A DNA stretch of 64,000 nucleotides. Origin: Hanleya hanleyi (Eukaryota > Mollusca > Polyplacophora > Lepidopleurida > Hanleyidae). The notes beneath the pieces are model-generated. The model did not search any database. It was not told the origin of the DNA and saw only the letters and a list, made by a program, of their open reading frames with translations. The stretch spans positions 1 through 64,000 of the forward strand of contig JAVTVY010045542.1 of assembly GCA_036873755.1 (NCBI GenBank). Reading direction: 5' to 3'. This document shows positions 1-12,547 of the stretch, one piece after another. Within the stretch, counting starts at the first letter, position 1. Each line of letters starts with the position of its first letter. The translations under genes were made by a program, and so were the position numbers.

Positions 1-1017
1 AGTGTAATACTCGCAGACTGTGTCAGTCTCTCCATCAATGACCAGTGTAATACTCGCAGACTGTGTCAGTCTCTCCATCAATGACCAGTGTAATACTCAC
101 AGACTGTGTCAGAGTCTCTCCATCAATGACCAATGTAATACTCACACAGACTGTGTCAGTCTCTCCATCAATGACCAGTGTAATACTCACAGACTGTGTC
201 AGTCTCTCCATCAATGACCAGTGTAATACTCACAGACTGTGTTAGTCTCTCCATCAATGCCCAGTGTAATACTCACAGACTGTGTTAGTCTCTCCATCAA
301 TGACCAGTGTAATACTCACAGACTGTGTCAGTCTCTCCATCAATGACCAGTGTAATACTCACAGACTGTGTCAGTCTCTCCATCAATGACCAGTGTAATA
401 CTCACAGACTGTGTCAGTCTCTCCATCAATGACCAGTGTAATACTCACAGACTGTGTCAGTCTCTCCATCAATGACCAGTGTAATACTCACAGACTGTGT
501 TAGTCTCTCCATCAATGACCAGTGTAATACTCACAGACTGTGTCAGTCTCTCCATCAATGACCAGTGTAATACTCACAGACTGTGGCAGTCTCTCCATCA
601 ATGACCAGTGTAATACTCACAGACTGTGTCAGTCTTTCCATCAATGACTAGCGTAATACTCACAGACTGTGTTAGAGTCTCTCCATCAATGACCAGTGTA
701 ATACTCACAGACTGTGTCAGTCTCTCCATCAGTGACCAGTGTAATACTCACAGACTGTGTCAGTCTCTCCATCAATGACCAGTGTAATACTCACAGACTG
801 TGTTAGAGTCTCTCCATCAATGACCAGTGTAATACTCACAGACTGTGTTAGAGTCTCTCCATCAATGACCAGTGTAATACTTACAGACTGTGTCAGAGTC
901 TCTCCATCAATGACCCGTGTAATACTTACAGACTGTGTCAGTCTCTCCATCAATGACCCGTGTAATACTTACAGACTGTGTCAGAGTCTCTCCATCAATG
1001 ACCAGTGTAATACTTAC
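1..1017. repeat. Minisatellite made of GSTZ1 exon-4 end plus splice donor
   Basis: About 24 head-to-tail units of 41-45 bp run from the left edge to base 1017. On the minus strand each unit reads as the last ~35 nt of GSTZ1 exon 4 (peptide LVIDGETLTQS) followed by a donor, GTGAGTATTA or GTAAGTATTA. The units join directly onto the true exon 4 at 1018-1098. Units near the exon have the full 45-bp form and keep the reading frame. Many distal units lack two bases (CAGTCTCTCC instead of CAGAGTCTCTCC). The array therefore repeats a 5' splice site many times just inside intron 4. It continues past the left edge. Confidence 0.9.
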
Positions 1018-2852
1018 AGACTGTGTCAGAGTCTCTCCATCAATGACCAGTGCAGGCACCTGATTCATGGGGTTTAGCTTCCTGTATTCGTCTTGATGCT
1101 GGAAATAAGGACATTATTCCAAAATTGAATTGAATGTAATTTACCTTGGAATCCTTTATCAATGAAATGGTTAGCCCAGTCTGGTCTCCTATTCTGTTCC
1201 AGCCTGTGCTACCATGGTTACGGGGACAGGTTTTGTACTGGCTGTATACATGCATGGTCAAATGTCTGCATCATATTTTGATTCCCTTATTGTGACATTT
1301 GGAATGTTGAGTGTCTTCTCATTGAGTAGCTTCCACTGTAGAAGGTACATACTGTCAGAACTAGAATCACAATACTACAGTACTTCTCTAATTACATCAA
1401 GTGATATTTCCTGGTTGATTCTATCCTCGTTATGAGTTCATGGCTAACAGCGAACTTCCATTATTTTAAAATTGTTACTCCCCATTGTTTGATAAGTAGG
1501 ACAGAATCTTCCACTAAAACTCTGGCAAAGTTATTATCCATAAAAAGTTCAAAATACCTTTGAGAACATCGATCATCGAGTCAGACACATAATGACATTG
1601 ATCATTAATCATCGAGTCAGACACATAATGACATTGATCATTAATCATCGAGTCAGACACATAATGACATTGATCATTAATCGAGTCAGACACATAATGA
1701 CATTGATCATTAATCACCGAGTCAGACACATAATGACATTGATCATTAACCGAGTCAGACACATAATGACATTGATCATTAATCACCGAGTCAGACACAT
1801 AATGACATTGATCATTAATCACCGAGTCAAGACACATGACATTGATCATTAATCATCGAGTCAGACACATAATGACATTGATCATTAATCATCGAGTCAG
1901 ACACATAATGACATTGATCATTAATCACCGAGTCAAGACACATAATGACATTGATCATTAATCATCGAGTCAGACATATAATGACATTAATCATCGAGTC
2001 CGACACATAATGACATTGATCATTAATCATCGAGTCAGACACATAATGACATTGATCATTAATCACCGAGTCAGACACATAATGACATTGATCATTAATC
2101 ATCGAGTCGGACACATCAGAGTTAGATACAGGGTCTCACAGCGTCCTTAAAAAGGACACCACTATAAAATCAAATGACCATTTTTCCACAAAATCAAATG
2201 ACTTTATTTTAGAAAACTCATAGATTAAAGTGAATATCATGGGCAAAAGGCACAGTAGTTTGTGTAAAACACTCAAACAACACAAACTGACAATGTTTTG
2301 GCATGTTCAACACCATTTGAGTGATATTAGCCATTTTGCAAAATTAATTTTTTCAAATAACGACAAACCTTTTCAAACAAGGACTTTGGCGAAAATCCTG
2401 CATCTAACCCTGCACATAATGACATTGATCATTAATCATCGAGTCAGACACATAATGACATTGATCATTGATCATCGAGTCAGACACATAATGACATTGA
2501 TCATTAATCATCGAGTCAGACACATAATGACATTGATCATTGATCATCGAGTCAGACACATAATGACATTGATCATTAATCAGCCAGTTTTGACAGAGCT
2601 GACAATTACATACATGTAGCTATAACACTAACCTGCTGTCCTCCATCCTTCACCAAGTGAACGGCTTTGTATTCATAATCAATCCCTTTTAGAGCAAGTG
2701 CTGCAAGTAATACCATAGTGAGTTAGAATGGGCTGACATAGATCTTGAAGTACATTAATACTATGTAATGGAAAATCAGAAAACATCAGAGAATACTCAC
2801 CAATTCTCACCCTCCATGCACAAGAGCTTCGATAGTAAGAATACAGGATAGG
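1018..2852 (-). CDS. GSTZ1: Maleylacetoacetate isomerase (GST zeta), exons 2-4, partial host gene
   Basis: Host gene, minus strand, partial. GST zeta isomerises maleylacetoacetate to fumarylacetoacetate in tyrosine breakdown, using glutathione. Exon 2 (2852-2801) encodes PILYSYYRSSCAWRVRI, which holds the family's catalytic SSC-x-x-R motif. Exon 3 (2700-2633) encodes ALALKGIDYEYKAVHLVKDG then GQQ. Exon 4 (1098-1018) encodes HQDEYRK then LNPMNQVPALVIDGETLTQS. All three have AG acceptors and GT donors (GTGAGT, GTTAGT, GTAAGT), and the phases agree (exon 2 ends in phase 1, exon 3 in phase 0). These residues form the N-terminal thioredoxin-like domain. Exon 1 was not found upstream and later exons lie beyond the left edge. 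Introns 3 and 4, and the upstream intron, contain minisatellites. Confidence 0.9.
1145..1203 (-). pseudogene. Possible stray GSTZ1 later-exon relic in intron 3
   Basis: On the minus strand this 59-bp stretch has an AG at its 5' edge and a GTAAAT donor at its 3' edge. It reads RRPDWANHFIDKGFQ, with a one-base carry-over. The spacing of W, H, I, GF and the following Ala phase resembles the helical C-terminal domain of GST zeta. It sits upstream of exon 4, so it is out of order for this gene, and its length would break the frame between exons 3 and 4. It may be a shuffled exon copy or a coincidence. Confidence 0.3.
1568..2113. repeat. 36-bp minisatellite, block 1
   Basis: About 15 tandem copies of a 33-37 bp unit containing GAGTCAGACACATAATGACA and TTGATCATTAATCATC. 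The unit includes the near-palindrome TTGATCATTAATCA. It lies within GSTZ1 intron 3. The open frames across it (e.g. repeated HYVSDSMINDQC) arise from the unit length being a multiple of three and are not genes. Confidence 0.92.
2114..2411. other. Intron spacer between two blocks of the same minisatellite
   Basis: AT-rich unique sequence within GSTZ1 intron 3, separating the two blocks of the 36-bp repeat. An open frame from 2230 owes its length to the repeat downstream. No exon or RNA gene was recognised. Confidence 0.6.
2412..2583. repeat. 36-bp minisatellite, block 2
   Basis: Five more copies of the CATAATGACATTGATCATTA unit. Copies alternate between TTAATCATCGAG and TTGATCATCGAG, which suggests a two-unit higher-order period. 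The block ends about 50 bp downstream of exon 3 in the direction of transcription. Confidence 0.9.
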
Positions 2853-3240
2853 CTGTTGAAGGGAAAATAAATTCAATTCAGAAGAGGACACATGTAGCAA
2901 GATTCTCACAATAAGCATTATGTATGTACCTACAATTTAGTTAATAATAATAAACTGTTAATAATCACTGTTAGGCTTATTCCAGTATATAGTAGTTCTA
3001 CAGTGCTGCATGGATTAATCTGCTAATTTGAAGATTTAATCAGGCCAACCTTACTGCCATATGAGGAGGAATGACGTCACTACCAAGAGAATATACGTCA
3101 CCCTACAAACAGTCATAGGGTATGCTCTGATTGGCTCGCCTCTGGTTTGTAGATAAAATTTACACCTCGGATATCTGCTATCAAGGCTGATTCAAAGTGT
3201 GCACAGAGGAGGCAACTTGTGTATGAAGATGAGATTTTGA

Positions 3241-4887
3241 GTAGTAAATACAGATGATCATGTGTGTGCAGGTCTGTACCAGTTTAGTGAGTCAGGATGA
3301 TGTGTGTGCAGGTCTGTACCAGTTTAGTGAGTCAGGATGATGTGTGTGCAGGTCTGTACCAGTTTAGTGAGTCAGAATGATGTGTGTGCAGGTCTGTACC
3401 AGTTTAGTGAGTCAGGATGATGTGTGTGCAGGTCTGTACCAGTTTAGTGGGTCAGGATGATGTGTGTGCAGGTCTTTACCAGTTTAGTGAGTCAGGATGA
3501 TGTGTGTGCAGGTCTGTACCAGTTTAGTGAGTCAGAATGATGTGTGTGCAGGTCTGTACCAGTTTATTGAGTCAGGATGATGTGTGTGCAGGTCTGTACC
3601 AGTTTAGTGGGTCAGGATGATGTGTGTGCAGGTCTGTACCAGTTTAGTGGGTCAGGATGATGTGTGTGCAGGTCTGTACCAGTTTAGTGGGTCAGGATGA
3701 TGTGTGTGCAGGTCTGTACCAGTTTAGTGAGTCGGGATGATGTGTGTGCAGGTCTGTACCAGTTTAGTGAGTCAGAATGTTGTGTGTGCAGGTCTGTACC
3801 AGTTTAGTGAGTCAGAATGATGTGTGTGCAGGTCTGTACCAGTTTAGTGGGTCAGGATGATCAAGTGTGTGCAGGTCTGTACCAGTTTAGTGAGTCAGGA
3901 TGATGTGTGTGCAGGTCTGTACCAGTTTAGTGAGTCAGGATGATGTGTGTGCAGGTCTGTACCAGTTTAGTGGGTCAGAATGATGTGTGTGCAGGTCTGT
4001 ACCAGTTTAGTGAGTCAGGGTGATGTGTGTGCAGGTCTGTACCAGTTTAGTGAGTCAGAATGATGTGTGTGCAGGTCTGTACCAGTTTAGTGAGTCAGGA
4101 TGATGTGTGTGCAGGTCTGTACCAGTTTAGTGGGTCAGAATGATGTGTGTGCAGGTCTGTACCAGTTTTCGTGAGTCAAGAATGATGTGTGTGCAGGTCT
4201 GTACCAGTTTAGTGAGTCAGGATGATGTGTGTGCAGGTCTGTACCAGTTTAGTGGGTCAGAATGATGTGTGTGCAGGTCTGTACCAGTTTAGTGAGTCAG
4301 AATGATGTGTGTGCAGGTCTGTACCAGTTTAGTGAGTCAGGATGATGTGTGTGCAGGTCTGTACCAGTTTAGTGAGTCAGGATGATGTGTGTGCAGGTCT
4401 GTACCAGTTTTTCGTGAGTCAGGATGATGTGTGTGCAGGTCTGTACCAGTTTAGTGAGTCAGGATGATGTGTGTGCAGGTCTGTACCAGTTTAGTGGGTC
4501 AGGATGATGTGTGTGCAGGTCTGTACCTGTTTAGTGAGTCAGGATGATGTGTGTGCATATCTGTACCGTACCAGTTTAGTGAGTCAGGATGATGTGTGTG
4601 CAGGTCTGTACCAGTTTAGTGAGTCAGGATGATGTGTGCACGTCCACGTCTGTACCAGTTTAGTGAGTCAGGATGATCAAGTGTGTGCAGGTCTGTACCG
4701 GTTTAGTGAGTCAGGATGATGTGTGTGCAGGTCTGTACCAGTTTAGTGAGTCAGGATGATGTGTGTGCAGGTCTGTACCAGTTTAGTGAGTCAGGATGAT
4801 GTGTGTGCAGGTCTGTACCAGTTTAGTGAGTCGGGATGATGTGTGTGCAGGTCTGTACCAGTTTAGTGAGTCAGGATTTCTTGAGTG
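3241..4887. repeat. 40-bp minisatellite, about 41 copies
   Basis: A long regular array of the 40-bp unit formed by GATGATGTGTGTGCAGGTCT and GTACCAGTTTAGTGAGTCAG. Variants include GGGTCAG or GAATGA endings, an inserted CAA (GATGATCAAGTGTG), and one TTTTCGTGAG change. It lies upstream of GSTZ1 exon 2, probably in intron 1. No coding function is evident. Low unit divergence suggests recent homogenisation. Confidence 0.95.
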
Positions 4888-7679
4888 GTGGTTCGCTTTC
4901 ATTGTATTGCATGTTTGAGGTCCTAGTTTCTCACCTATAACGAATGTGAATTGTGATAGTGCCAATAAGGAAATGAAAATTAAACTTCAAAAGGGCACAC
5001 CAGGGAGTTCATTCAGTAGAAAATGGTACACAGTAGAGGTTCACCTTCATCTGAAAAGAGCATTTTCATAGAATTGTTTTTATTTTAGCACTTTTTCCAA
5101 TAGGGGTACCAACACAAAAGTTCTCCACCCCATCACTTGCATGAACCACTTCAGCTTCAAATCTACTGCTTTGATGGAAGGGCGAGGGGATGGTAGCCTA
5201 TCATGAAGCCTCAACTTTGGGCTTGTCTGTTAATAATTGCATGAAGAGTGAACTCGTATTGAACTAGGCCTATGTATTACATAATTTAATTGAGGTTGAA
5301 CCATTATCACAGTGTGATTCTCTTTAACTGAAATACCGCACTTCATCAAGTTATCTTATATTGTCAAAGTCTGGAGGGTTTTTTTGTTTTTTTTCAGAGC
5401 GAGACTCTTGCACTGCAGCGGAAACGAGATGATCATCAATCACTTACCTATTAATCAATAGCAAAACCTACCCATGGAAATATCATAATTGAAGAAATAA
5501 CGCACTTACTTAGTTTATTAATTAGTTTACGGTGTCAGTCACTGTAAAGGTGATAATTCTGACGATGAAGTTCAATATTGACGATTATAAACTGTGTGGA
5601 CTCTGTGAAGAATTACTACCGGCGGTTGGTGTGTAATAAAAAAGACAATGGAATACACGGAATTTGCTTTATGTACAGTGAAGAATATTAAGTAACACCA
5701 GGGCTGATACCCAATCATCTCCCATAAGGAATTCACAAAGAAAATTGCTGTAAAAGTAGGCATATTGCATGACATTAACATAATTTACCTATTTACATAG
5801 GCATCAATAATATTAAAGTGTTCCTTCAGGTCATGTATTTAAGCCATAATGATGTTTCTATTTCTTCTGTCTCTAAAATATAGGCTCTTGCGCATCTCTC
5901 TGCTCACCTAGGCTCTCTTCATTCACCCAGCTCCTATCCTCCTCATGCAGATAAAGCTGCGCATCAACCCCCCTCCTTTGTCGCACCAGCCCATCTTCCG
6001 TCTTCCGTCTTCCGTGAGCAATTAGTACTCTCTACCCAGTCAAAGAGAAATATCCAAAGTGTGGTAGTTTATCCCAGTTAGTCCTTTTCTCTGACCAGTT
6101 TAATATTAATAGTAAAGATAGATTGACAAATTATGGTCACGAATTGTTGGAAAAATTCTAGTACAGTACAGTAGTAGTACAGTACGGTCATACAGGCTGC
6201 CATGCTGGAAAACCTAAATGTTTTATTTCATGTTCCTATTTAAATACCTATAACACGCCAGCGTATGGGTCGCAAAAATAGATAGCATGAATCTAACTAA
6301 TACTACACAGATTGAAGTGTTAATGTAACCGTACTTTCACTGAAGCCATGTTTCTCAGCTGTTGCAGCCACGTGGTCTGTTCAATCCTCCTCTAACAGAG
6401 CTATTTACATGGTGAAAACGTGCACTGCAGGCTACCTGCGAGGAGATCGTGCTTTTCCATTGGCTAACTGGAGACAACGCCCACCAATCTAGCCCCAGAA
6501 CTCATTTTAGCTGCGAAAACTGACCTCTGGCCTAGTGGATTTCTGGGAGCAGAAACGGAAATGTCGCACCCGTTTGTTTACTTTCTTATTTGTTCTACTT
6601 TTTATGTGTTTTGGACTCTGTCCCAAATGGGATGCTCAGTACAATAAAGAATCTTATATTATCTTGCGCACAATTAATTTTCGGCGGAACCAATCTCGCA
6701 TTCGTCTATTTCCGTTGCTGAGTTCTGGGGATATATTGCTATTATTCAACTAAACATAGAAATAGTTTTGTATAATTTGAATGAATTATGTTCGTTTGGT
6801 TAAAATTAACTTCATTTCACAATAAAATGAGATCGGATCGCTCGATTACCATAGGCACTATTTCTTAGCCGGCTCACTACTTGATCGCCATACGCTCCCC
6901 ACGGGTGGGGAGTTGTGCGTTCTATGTGAGAGGTCAGTTCCGCCAATACGGAAATAGCCGAACGTGAGATTGAACGCCCACCTACCTGTGGACGTGAATC
7001 CAACCAGCGCCGGAGCAGGCAGGAGTGCAGCGATATTCCTCTTCACTTAGCAGGCTCTGGAGCTGTTGGCTCTTTTTACTGTGAAAATTAAACCACGTTT
7101 ATTTGAAGTCTAATATTTTAGTATGCATTGCAAAATTGCTAACTCATACTGTAATTTTAGGATAATTCATCTGTAGAAATACTCAAATTGAAGAAAATAC
7201 TGAAAACTGAATCCACTCATTTGAGTAAAAAAATCTTCAAATTTTCGACTTGTATGAATCCCTGAGTCTCATGAAGGTGTATTCACAGGGCGGAAACGGA
7301 AGTGACGCGAATGTACAGTTTTCAGTATACCGACGAATAATTGGTTGTTTTTAGCTTTGATAGAATAGCTGACGCAAGTAAAGTTGCCCGTATAAAAGGC
7401 CATCTTTTTCGACAATCGCAGGTAATATCTATACATCTTCGATTTGGAAACATACAGCTATAGCCATGCACCACACTGAAAAGACTTCTCAATGAAACTG
7501 CGAAAATATTCTGCAAACATTGATATAGATGACCACTGATTTCTTAACTTTACTTTATTTCCATACATGAATGCATACAGAAACATAAAAATATATATGC
7601 ATACATCAATGATTGTTAAAAACAATGCCATGTGCAAACAAGATTATCACAATTCCCAGGCAAACATGCACATACGTAC
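4888..7679. other. Host sequence, no gene recognised
   Basis: AT-rich single-copy-like sequence. It has a short pyrimidine stretch with CTTCCGT repeated three times near 6000. Open frames are short, lack splice-consistent neighbours and match nothing recognised. GSTZ1 exon 1 or its promoter may lie here but could not be identified. Confidence 0.5.
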
Positions 7680-7818
7680 TGCATACAGCTCTAATAATAC
7701 AGAATACTGCATACAGCTCGACTAATACAGAATACTGCATACAGCTCTAATAATACAGAATACTGCATACAGCTCTAATAATACAGAATACTGCATACAG
7801 CTCTAATAATACAGAATA
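7680..7818. repeat. 28-bp tandem repeat
   Basis: Five copies of a 28-bp unit, CTGCATACAGCTCTAATAAT plus ACAGAATA. One unit has CTCGACTAAT instead of CTCTAATAAT. AT-rich host sequence lies on both sides. Confidence 0.9.
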
Positions 7819-8675
7819 GTTAGTTGGGATAGGACCATTATCCCCGTTCTATTGACCATGCAATTCTTCTCAGATAAAAAGATTACAAACCACTAAAACA
7901 ATCGTCTTTTTATCCGTGTTGGAGACAATCTGAGCTGATTAAAGGTCAAAATGTTCCAATATTCTTGTGCTGTGTTGTGGATATCTTCCTCAGACCATGG
8001 AGCTAAAATAGATGGAGGCACAACTCCGTCAGATCAAAGTGTACTATGTGCGTGATATCACCAAGGCTGGTGCATGGCATTACACAACTGAACAGATCAT
8101 TTATTCGGGCAGTTTGTTAACTATGATCATGGGGGTAAATGCTCTGTTATAATTATTTGAATAAGATAGATTTCGGGGGGAAATAAATATAGCAAAAATG
8201 CCATCTTGTTTGTAGAAATGGTGTCTGGATATATTTGATTTATTGGTAAATTTTAACGTCTTTTATTTTAAAAACCAATGTCCAAATCTGTCATATGTCA
8301 ATAAAAATCCATTCAAAGATATTGCAGTTTTACGACCATATCGCGTATTTTGCGGCCTATCAAACTTGTTAGGGCCTATCTAAAAAATACCAGTATGATT
8401 CATTTCTTTATTATCTAAAACAAGTATAATAAGTATAAGGAAATTATTGAAGTATTAATTGTTTTGAATAAATAATAAATGAAGGAACTCAGGAATGCTC
8501 AGACCATGGAGCTATAAATCGGAAGGAGGCACTGTTCCACAAGCCAGGACTGACTGGCCAGCGCTCACGCCCGCTGAGCTTTTGTGTTTTGAATAGCCGT
8601 CCAGCTGGGCTGCGTCTCTTTCTTGTTCAATGTACGATGCCGCTCTCTGATCCTGCGACTCCTTTCTGTTAAATT
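7819..8675. other. Host sequence, no gene recognised
   Basis: AT-rich sequence leading up to the first copy of the 454-bp duplicated segment. No supported exon, RNA gene or repeat family was found in it. Confidence 0.4.
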
Positions 8676-9129
8676 GGCATCAGACTACAATTAATCACTT
8701 CCGGGTCAGTGCCCACGACCTACATTGTTTAGAAATTTGAGAGCAGATCTTTATGGATTTTATGAGCTGCGATTTTTCAGCATTTCTGATACATCTGATA
8801 TTTCAACTTGCAGATGAGTCTTCAAACTGTACTTCCTGGAGTTGATTTGGGCCACTTTGGAAAAAGCATGGTGGATGAAGACATGATCAGTGAAGGGTGA
8901 GAAGGCTCCCTGTTTACAAATTGAATGACATTCTGTAGCACCAATCAGCTGTCAGTGGCGGTAATTTGAAATTTCCATGGTCAACATCTGTCAAGACTTC
9001 CACTGGTAATGTCCCACAAGGTAAATATTGACATGCCAGGTGTATTTATGCATTGTGAATTTTCTGGATTTTTGCCGATTTTTAACGCTAATACATAACA
9101 AGTAACGGAATTAATAGTGGGCTGATGCC
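8676..9129 (+). repeat. 454-bp duplicated segment, copy 1
   Basis: This segment is repeated at 13848-14301 in the same orientation and at the same length, with only scattered substitutions. Both copies begin at GGCATCAGACTACAATTAAT and end at GGGCTGATGCC, after which the flanks differ completely. Each holds an AG acceptor (TTTCAACTTGCAG) directly before an ATG that opens a 28-codon frame (8814-8900 here), ending at GAAGGGTGAGAAGG. That end could be a GTGAGA donor or a TGA stop. It may be a duplicated first coding exon or a dispersed repeat. Confidence 0.85.
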
Positions 9130-10003
9130 TGACACGTGACATTTTCACATTTGACCAGAGAACTTTAAATCGTCACTGTGGCTACAGTTTTGACTGGATC
9201 AGCCCAATTTTTTCCATGCTGACTCATGAACAACGTACAAATATTAGGGTTGTTTCAAATTTATTTATTAAATTATTAATAAAATAAAATAAATGTTTTA
9301 ATTAATTTTAATCATTTTTTTCATTGTTAAATTATTTTTTTTCTTGCTAAATGTGGTTGAAATAAATATCATACTGATAATGCTGGGTAACATCTCTTGT
9401 ATTGTTATGCCATTTCTGCGACAAAATTGAGACCTTTTGGAGCAACTATAGGCAAAAAATGACTGATTTGTCAGTACTAGGGCCAAATAGTCAATGCCAA
9501 ATATGACGAGGTTCATTTAACACAGCTGGTAATTATGAGCAAATTAACTTTCAAGATACAATAAAATGTAAAGAAAGGAAATTCACGTAGATACAATTAC
9601 ATGCTTTTTTTCAAAATCTAGACCTCAGTTCAAATCTTCAATGCTTCAATCATTTATGCATTAATTCACTTTATATCAGTCTAAAACCACATGAAATTAA
9701 TAATAATCAAATCACCTGTAAAAACTCAGATGTTTGTTCCACACACAAAGAATTTCCAAAATGCCTTTTGCATTTGTAACTTCAATGAGACAAATACAAT
9801 CTGATTAACTGAGTCAACAACTAGAGGTTCCGCTTTGACCCTTGAGTTGCCGCTCCGGCATGAAGCCTATGCTGGTTGTTTTTTTAACAAAAACATACGT
9901 CTCCCCCATCCTCCCACCCTGCCTTGAATGGGCACATTATTTAAGGGAAAGTGCTATAAAATGAATGCAATAAGTATCTTAAACAAAGCTGCGTATCTAA
10001 ATA
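9130..10003. other. Host sequence, no gene recognised
   Basis: Strongly AT-rich sequence with short open frames only. It ends where the GGACGGACGG-containing array begins. Confidence 0.4.
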
Positions 10004-12545
10004 TATTAATTACAAAGAAGCGATACAAGTAGATGAACGGATGGACAGACACCGGACACGGATGCATGCATGCACACATACACCAAAACCTGATCAAATG
10101 CGGGGGCTATGCCATTGAAGCTTCCATCCAAGTTTCGTGAAATTCCGTCCAGTAGTTCTCCAGATATCTTGCAGACAAGCCCTGTATATACATGTACAAG
10201 TAGATGGAAGGACGGACGGACACTGGACATGGATGAATGCACGCACACACACCAAAACCTAATCAAGTGAGGGGCTATCCCACTGAAGCTTCCATCCAAG
10301 TGGGGTGAAATTCCGTCCAGTAGTTCTCAAGATATCTTGCAGACAAGGCCTGTATATACATGTACAAGTAGATGGACGGACGGACGGACACCGGACATGG
10401 ATGAATGCACGCACATACACCAAAACCTAATCAAATGAGGGGGCTATCCCAGTGAAGCTTCTATCCAAGTTTGGTGAAATTCCATCCAGTAGTTCTCCAG
10501 ATATCTTGCAGACAAGCCCTGTATATACATGTACAAGTAGATGGACGGACGGACGCCCTTACCCACATTTGATACCTTAAGTGGTTACAATTGTGCAACA
10601 TTGTAACGAAACATTGTTGAAAGTTGGCTGCAATGTTGCACAATAATACCACTGATGGATGTTTAGTTCAAAAACACCAAGAAAAAAACAGTGTTTTAAA
10701 ATCGTTTCTTATAGAGAAAACACTGTTTTAAAATCGTTTCTTATAGAGAATATCCATCACTTTAGACAGGATTGTAGAGAATTGCACAAGGCATTCTTAG
10801 GAGGTTAACCACTTAAGAAGGAAAAACCACTTAAGACGTCCTTATACGCAATAATGACCACTTAAGCTATCAAATGCAAGAACGGACGGACACCGAACAC
10901 GGATGAACGCATGCACACACACCAAAACCTAATCAAATGAGGGGGCTATCCCAATGAAGCTTTCATCCAAGTTTGGTGAAATTCTGTCCAGTAGTTCTCC
11001 AGATATCTTGCAGACAAGCCCTGTATATACATGTACAAGTAGATGGACGGACGGACGACACCGGACATGGATGAATGCAGACACACAAACCAAAACCTAA
11101 TCAAATGAGGGGGCTATCCCACTGAAGCTTCCATCCAAGTGGGGTGAAATTCTGTCCAGTAGTTCTCAAGATATCTTGCCGACAAGGCCTGTATATACAT
11201 GTACAAGTAGATGGACGGACGGACAGACACCGGACACGGATGAATGCACGCACATACACCAAAACCTAATCAAATGAGGGGCTATCCCAATGAAGCTTCC
11301 ATCCAAGTTTGGTGAAATTCCATCCAGTAGTTCTCCAGATATCTTGCAGACAAGCCCTGTATATACATGTGCAAGTAGATGGACGGACGGACGGACACCG
11401 GACACGGATGAATGCACGCACATACACCAAAACCTAATCAAATGAGGGGGCTATCCCAATGAAGCTTCCATACAAGTTTGGTGAAATTCCATGCAGTAGT
11501 TCTCCAGATATCTTGCAGACAAGCCCTGTATATACATGTACAAGTAGATGGACGGACGGACGGACACCGGACACGGATGAATGCACGCACATACACCAAA
11601 ACCTAATCAAATGAGGGGGCTATCCCAATGAAGCTTCCATCCAAGTTTGGTGAAATTCCATCCAGTAGTTCTCAAGATATCTTGCAGACAAGGCAAGGGG
11701 ACGGACAGACATGAGGGGGCTATCCCAATAAAGCTTTCATCCAAGTTTGGTGAAATTCTGTCCAGTAGTTCTCCAGATATCTTGCAGACAAGCCCTGTAT
11801 ATACATGTACAAGTAGATGGACGGACGGACGGACACCGGACATGGATGAATGCAGACACACAAACCAAAACCTAATCAAATGAGGGGGCTATCCCACTGA
11901 AGCTTCCATCCAAGTGGGGTGAAATTCTGTCCAGTAGTTCTCAAGATATCTTGCAGACAAGGCCTGTATATACATGTACAAGTAGATGGACGGACGGACA
12001 GACACCGGACACGGATGAATGCACGCACATACACCAAAACCTAATCAAATGAGGGGGCTATCCCAATGAAGCTTCCATCCAAGTTTGGTGAAATTCCATC
12101 CAGTAGTTCTCCAGATATCTTGCAGACAAGCCCTGTATATACATGTGCAAGTAGATGGACGGACGGACGGACACCGGACACGGATGAATGCACGCACATA
12201 CACCAAAACCTAATCAAATGAGGGGGCTATCCCAATGAAGCTTCCATACAAGTTTGGTGAAATTCCATCCAGTAGTTCTCCAGATATCTTGCAGACAAGC
12301 CCTGTATATACATGTACAGTAGATGGACGGACGGACGGACACCGGACACGGATGAATGCACGCACATACACCAAAACCTAATCAAATGAGGGGGCTATCC
12401 CAATGAAGCTTCCATCCAAGTTTGGTGAAATTCCATCCAGTAGTTCTCAAGATATCTTGCAGACAAGGCAAGGGGACGGACAGACAGACATCCAGACAGA
12501 CAGACATCCATCCATCCATCCAGACAGACAGACAGCACAAACACT
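10004..12545. repeat. Satellite-like array, ~169-bp units with GGACGGACGG motif
   Basis: About 13 units. GATGGACGGACGG recurs at roughly 10204, 10371, 11042, 11210, 11380, 11548, 11817, 11987, 12157 and 12325, giving a period of 167-170 bp. A second period is visible: the variant GCAGACACACAAACC occurs near 11080 and 11858, and GGCAAGGGGACGGACAGAC near 11691 and 12469. Both pairs are 778 bp apart, so a higher-order unit has been duplicated. The array is broken at 10566-10876 by a MITE-like insert. Repeated peptide frames such as MIRFWCMCVHSSVSG are artefacts of the repeat. Confidence 0.92.
10566..10876. mobile_element. MITE-like insertion in the satellite array
   Basis: A 311-bp segment interrupts the array. 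Its ends are inverted repeats: CATTTGATACCTTAAGTGGT on the left and ACCACTTAAGCTATCAAATG on the right, with one mismatch. It contains a 32-bp internal direct repeat (around AAAATCGTTTCTTATAGAG) and no coding frame. A target duplication is not clear because both flanks are degenerate array units. Confidence 0.6.
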
Positions 12546-12547
12546 AG

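Noticed and set aside
20..1077. Long open frames with repeated LSINDQCNTHRLCQS or VSPSMTSVILTDC peptides
   Set aside because: They follow the unit length of the exon-derived minisatellite on the wrong strand; the coding sense is minus and only at exon 4.
1568..4887. CRISPR-like regular spacing
   Set aside because: Units are contiguous, without unique spacers; these are minisatellites in animal introns.
6812..7046. Possible structured RNA gene (TACGCTCCCCACGGGTGGGGAGTTG stem)
   Set aside because: A local CTCCCCAC/GTGGGGAG stem is present, but no known RNA family, promoter or terminator was recognised.
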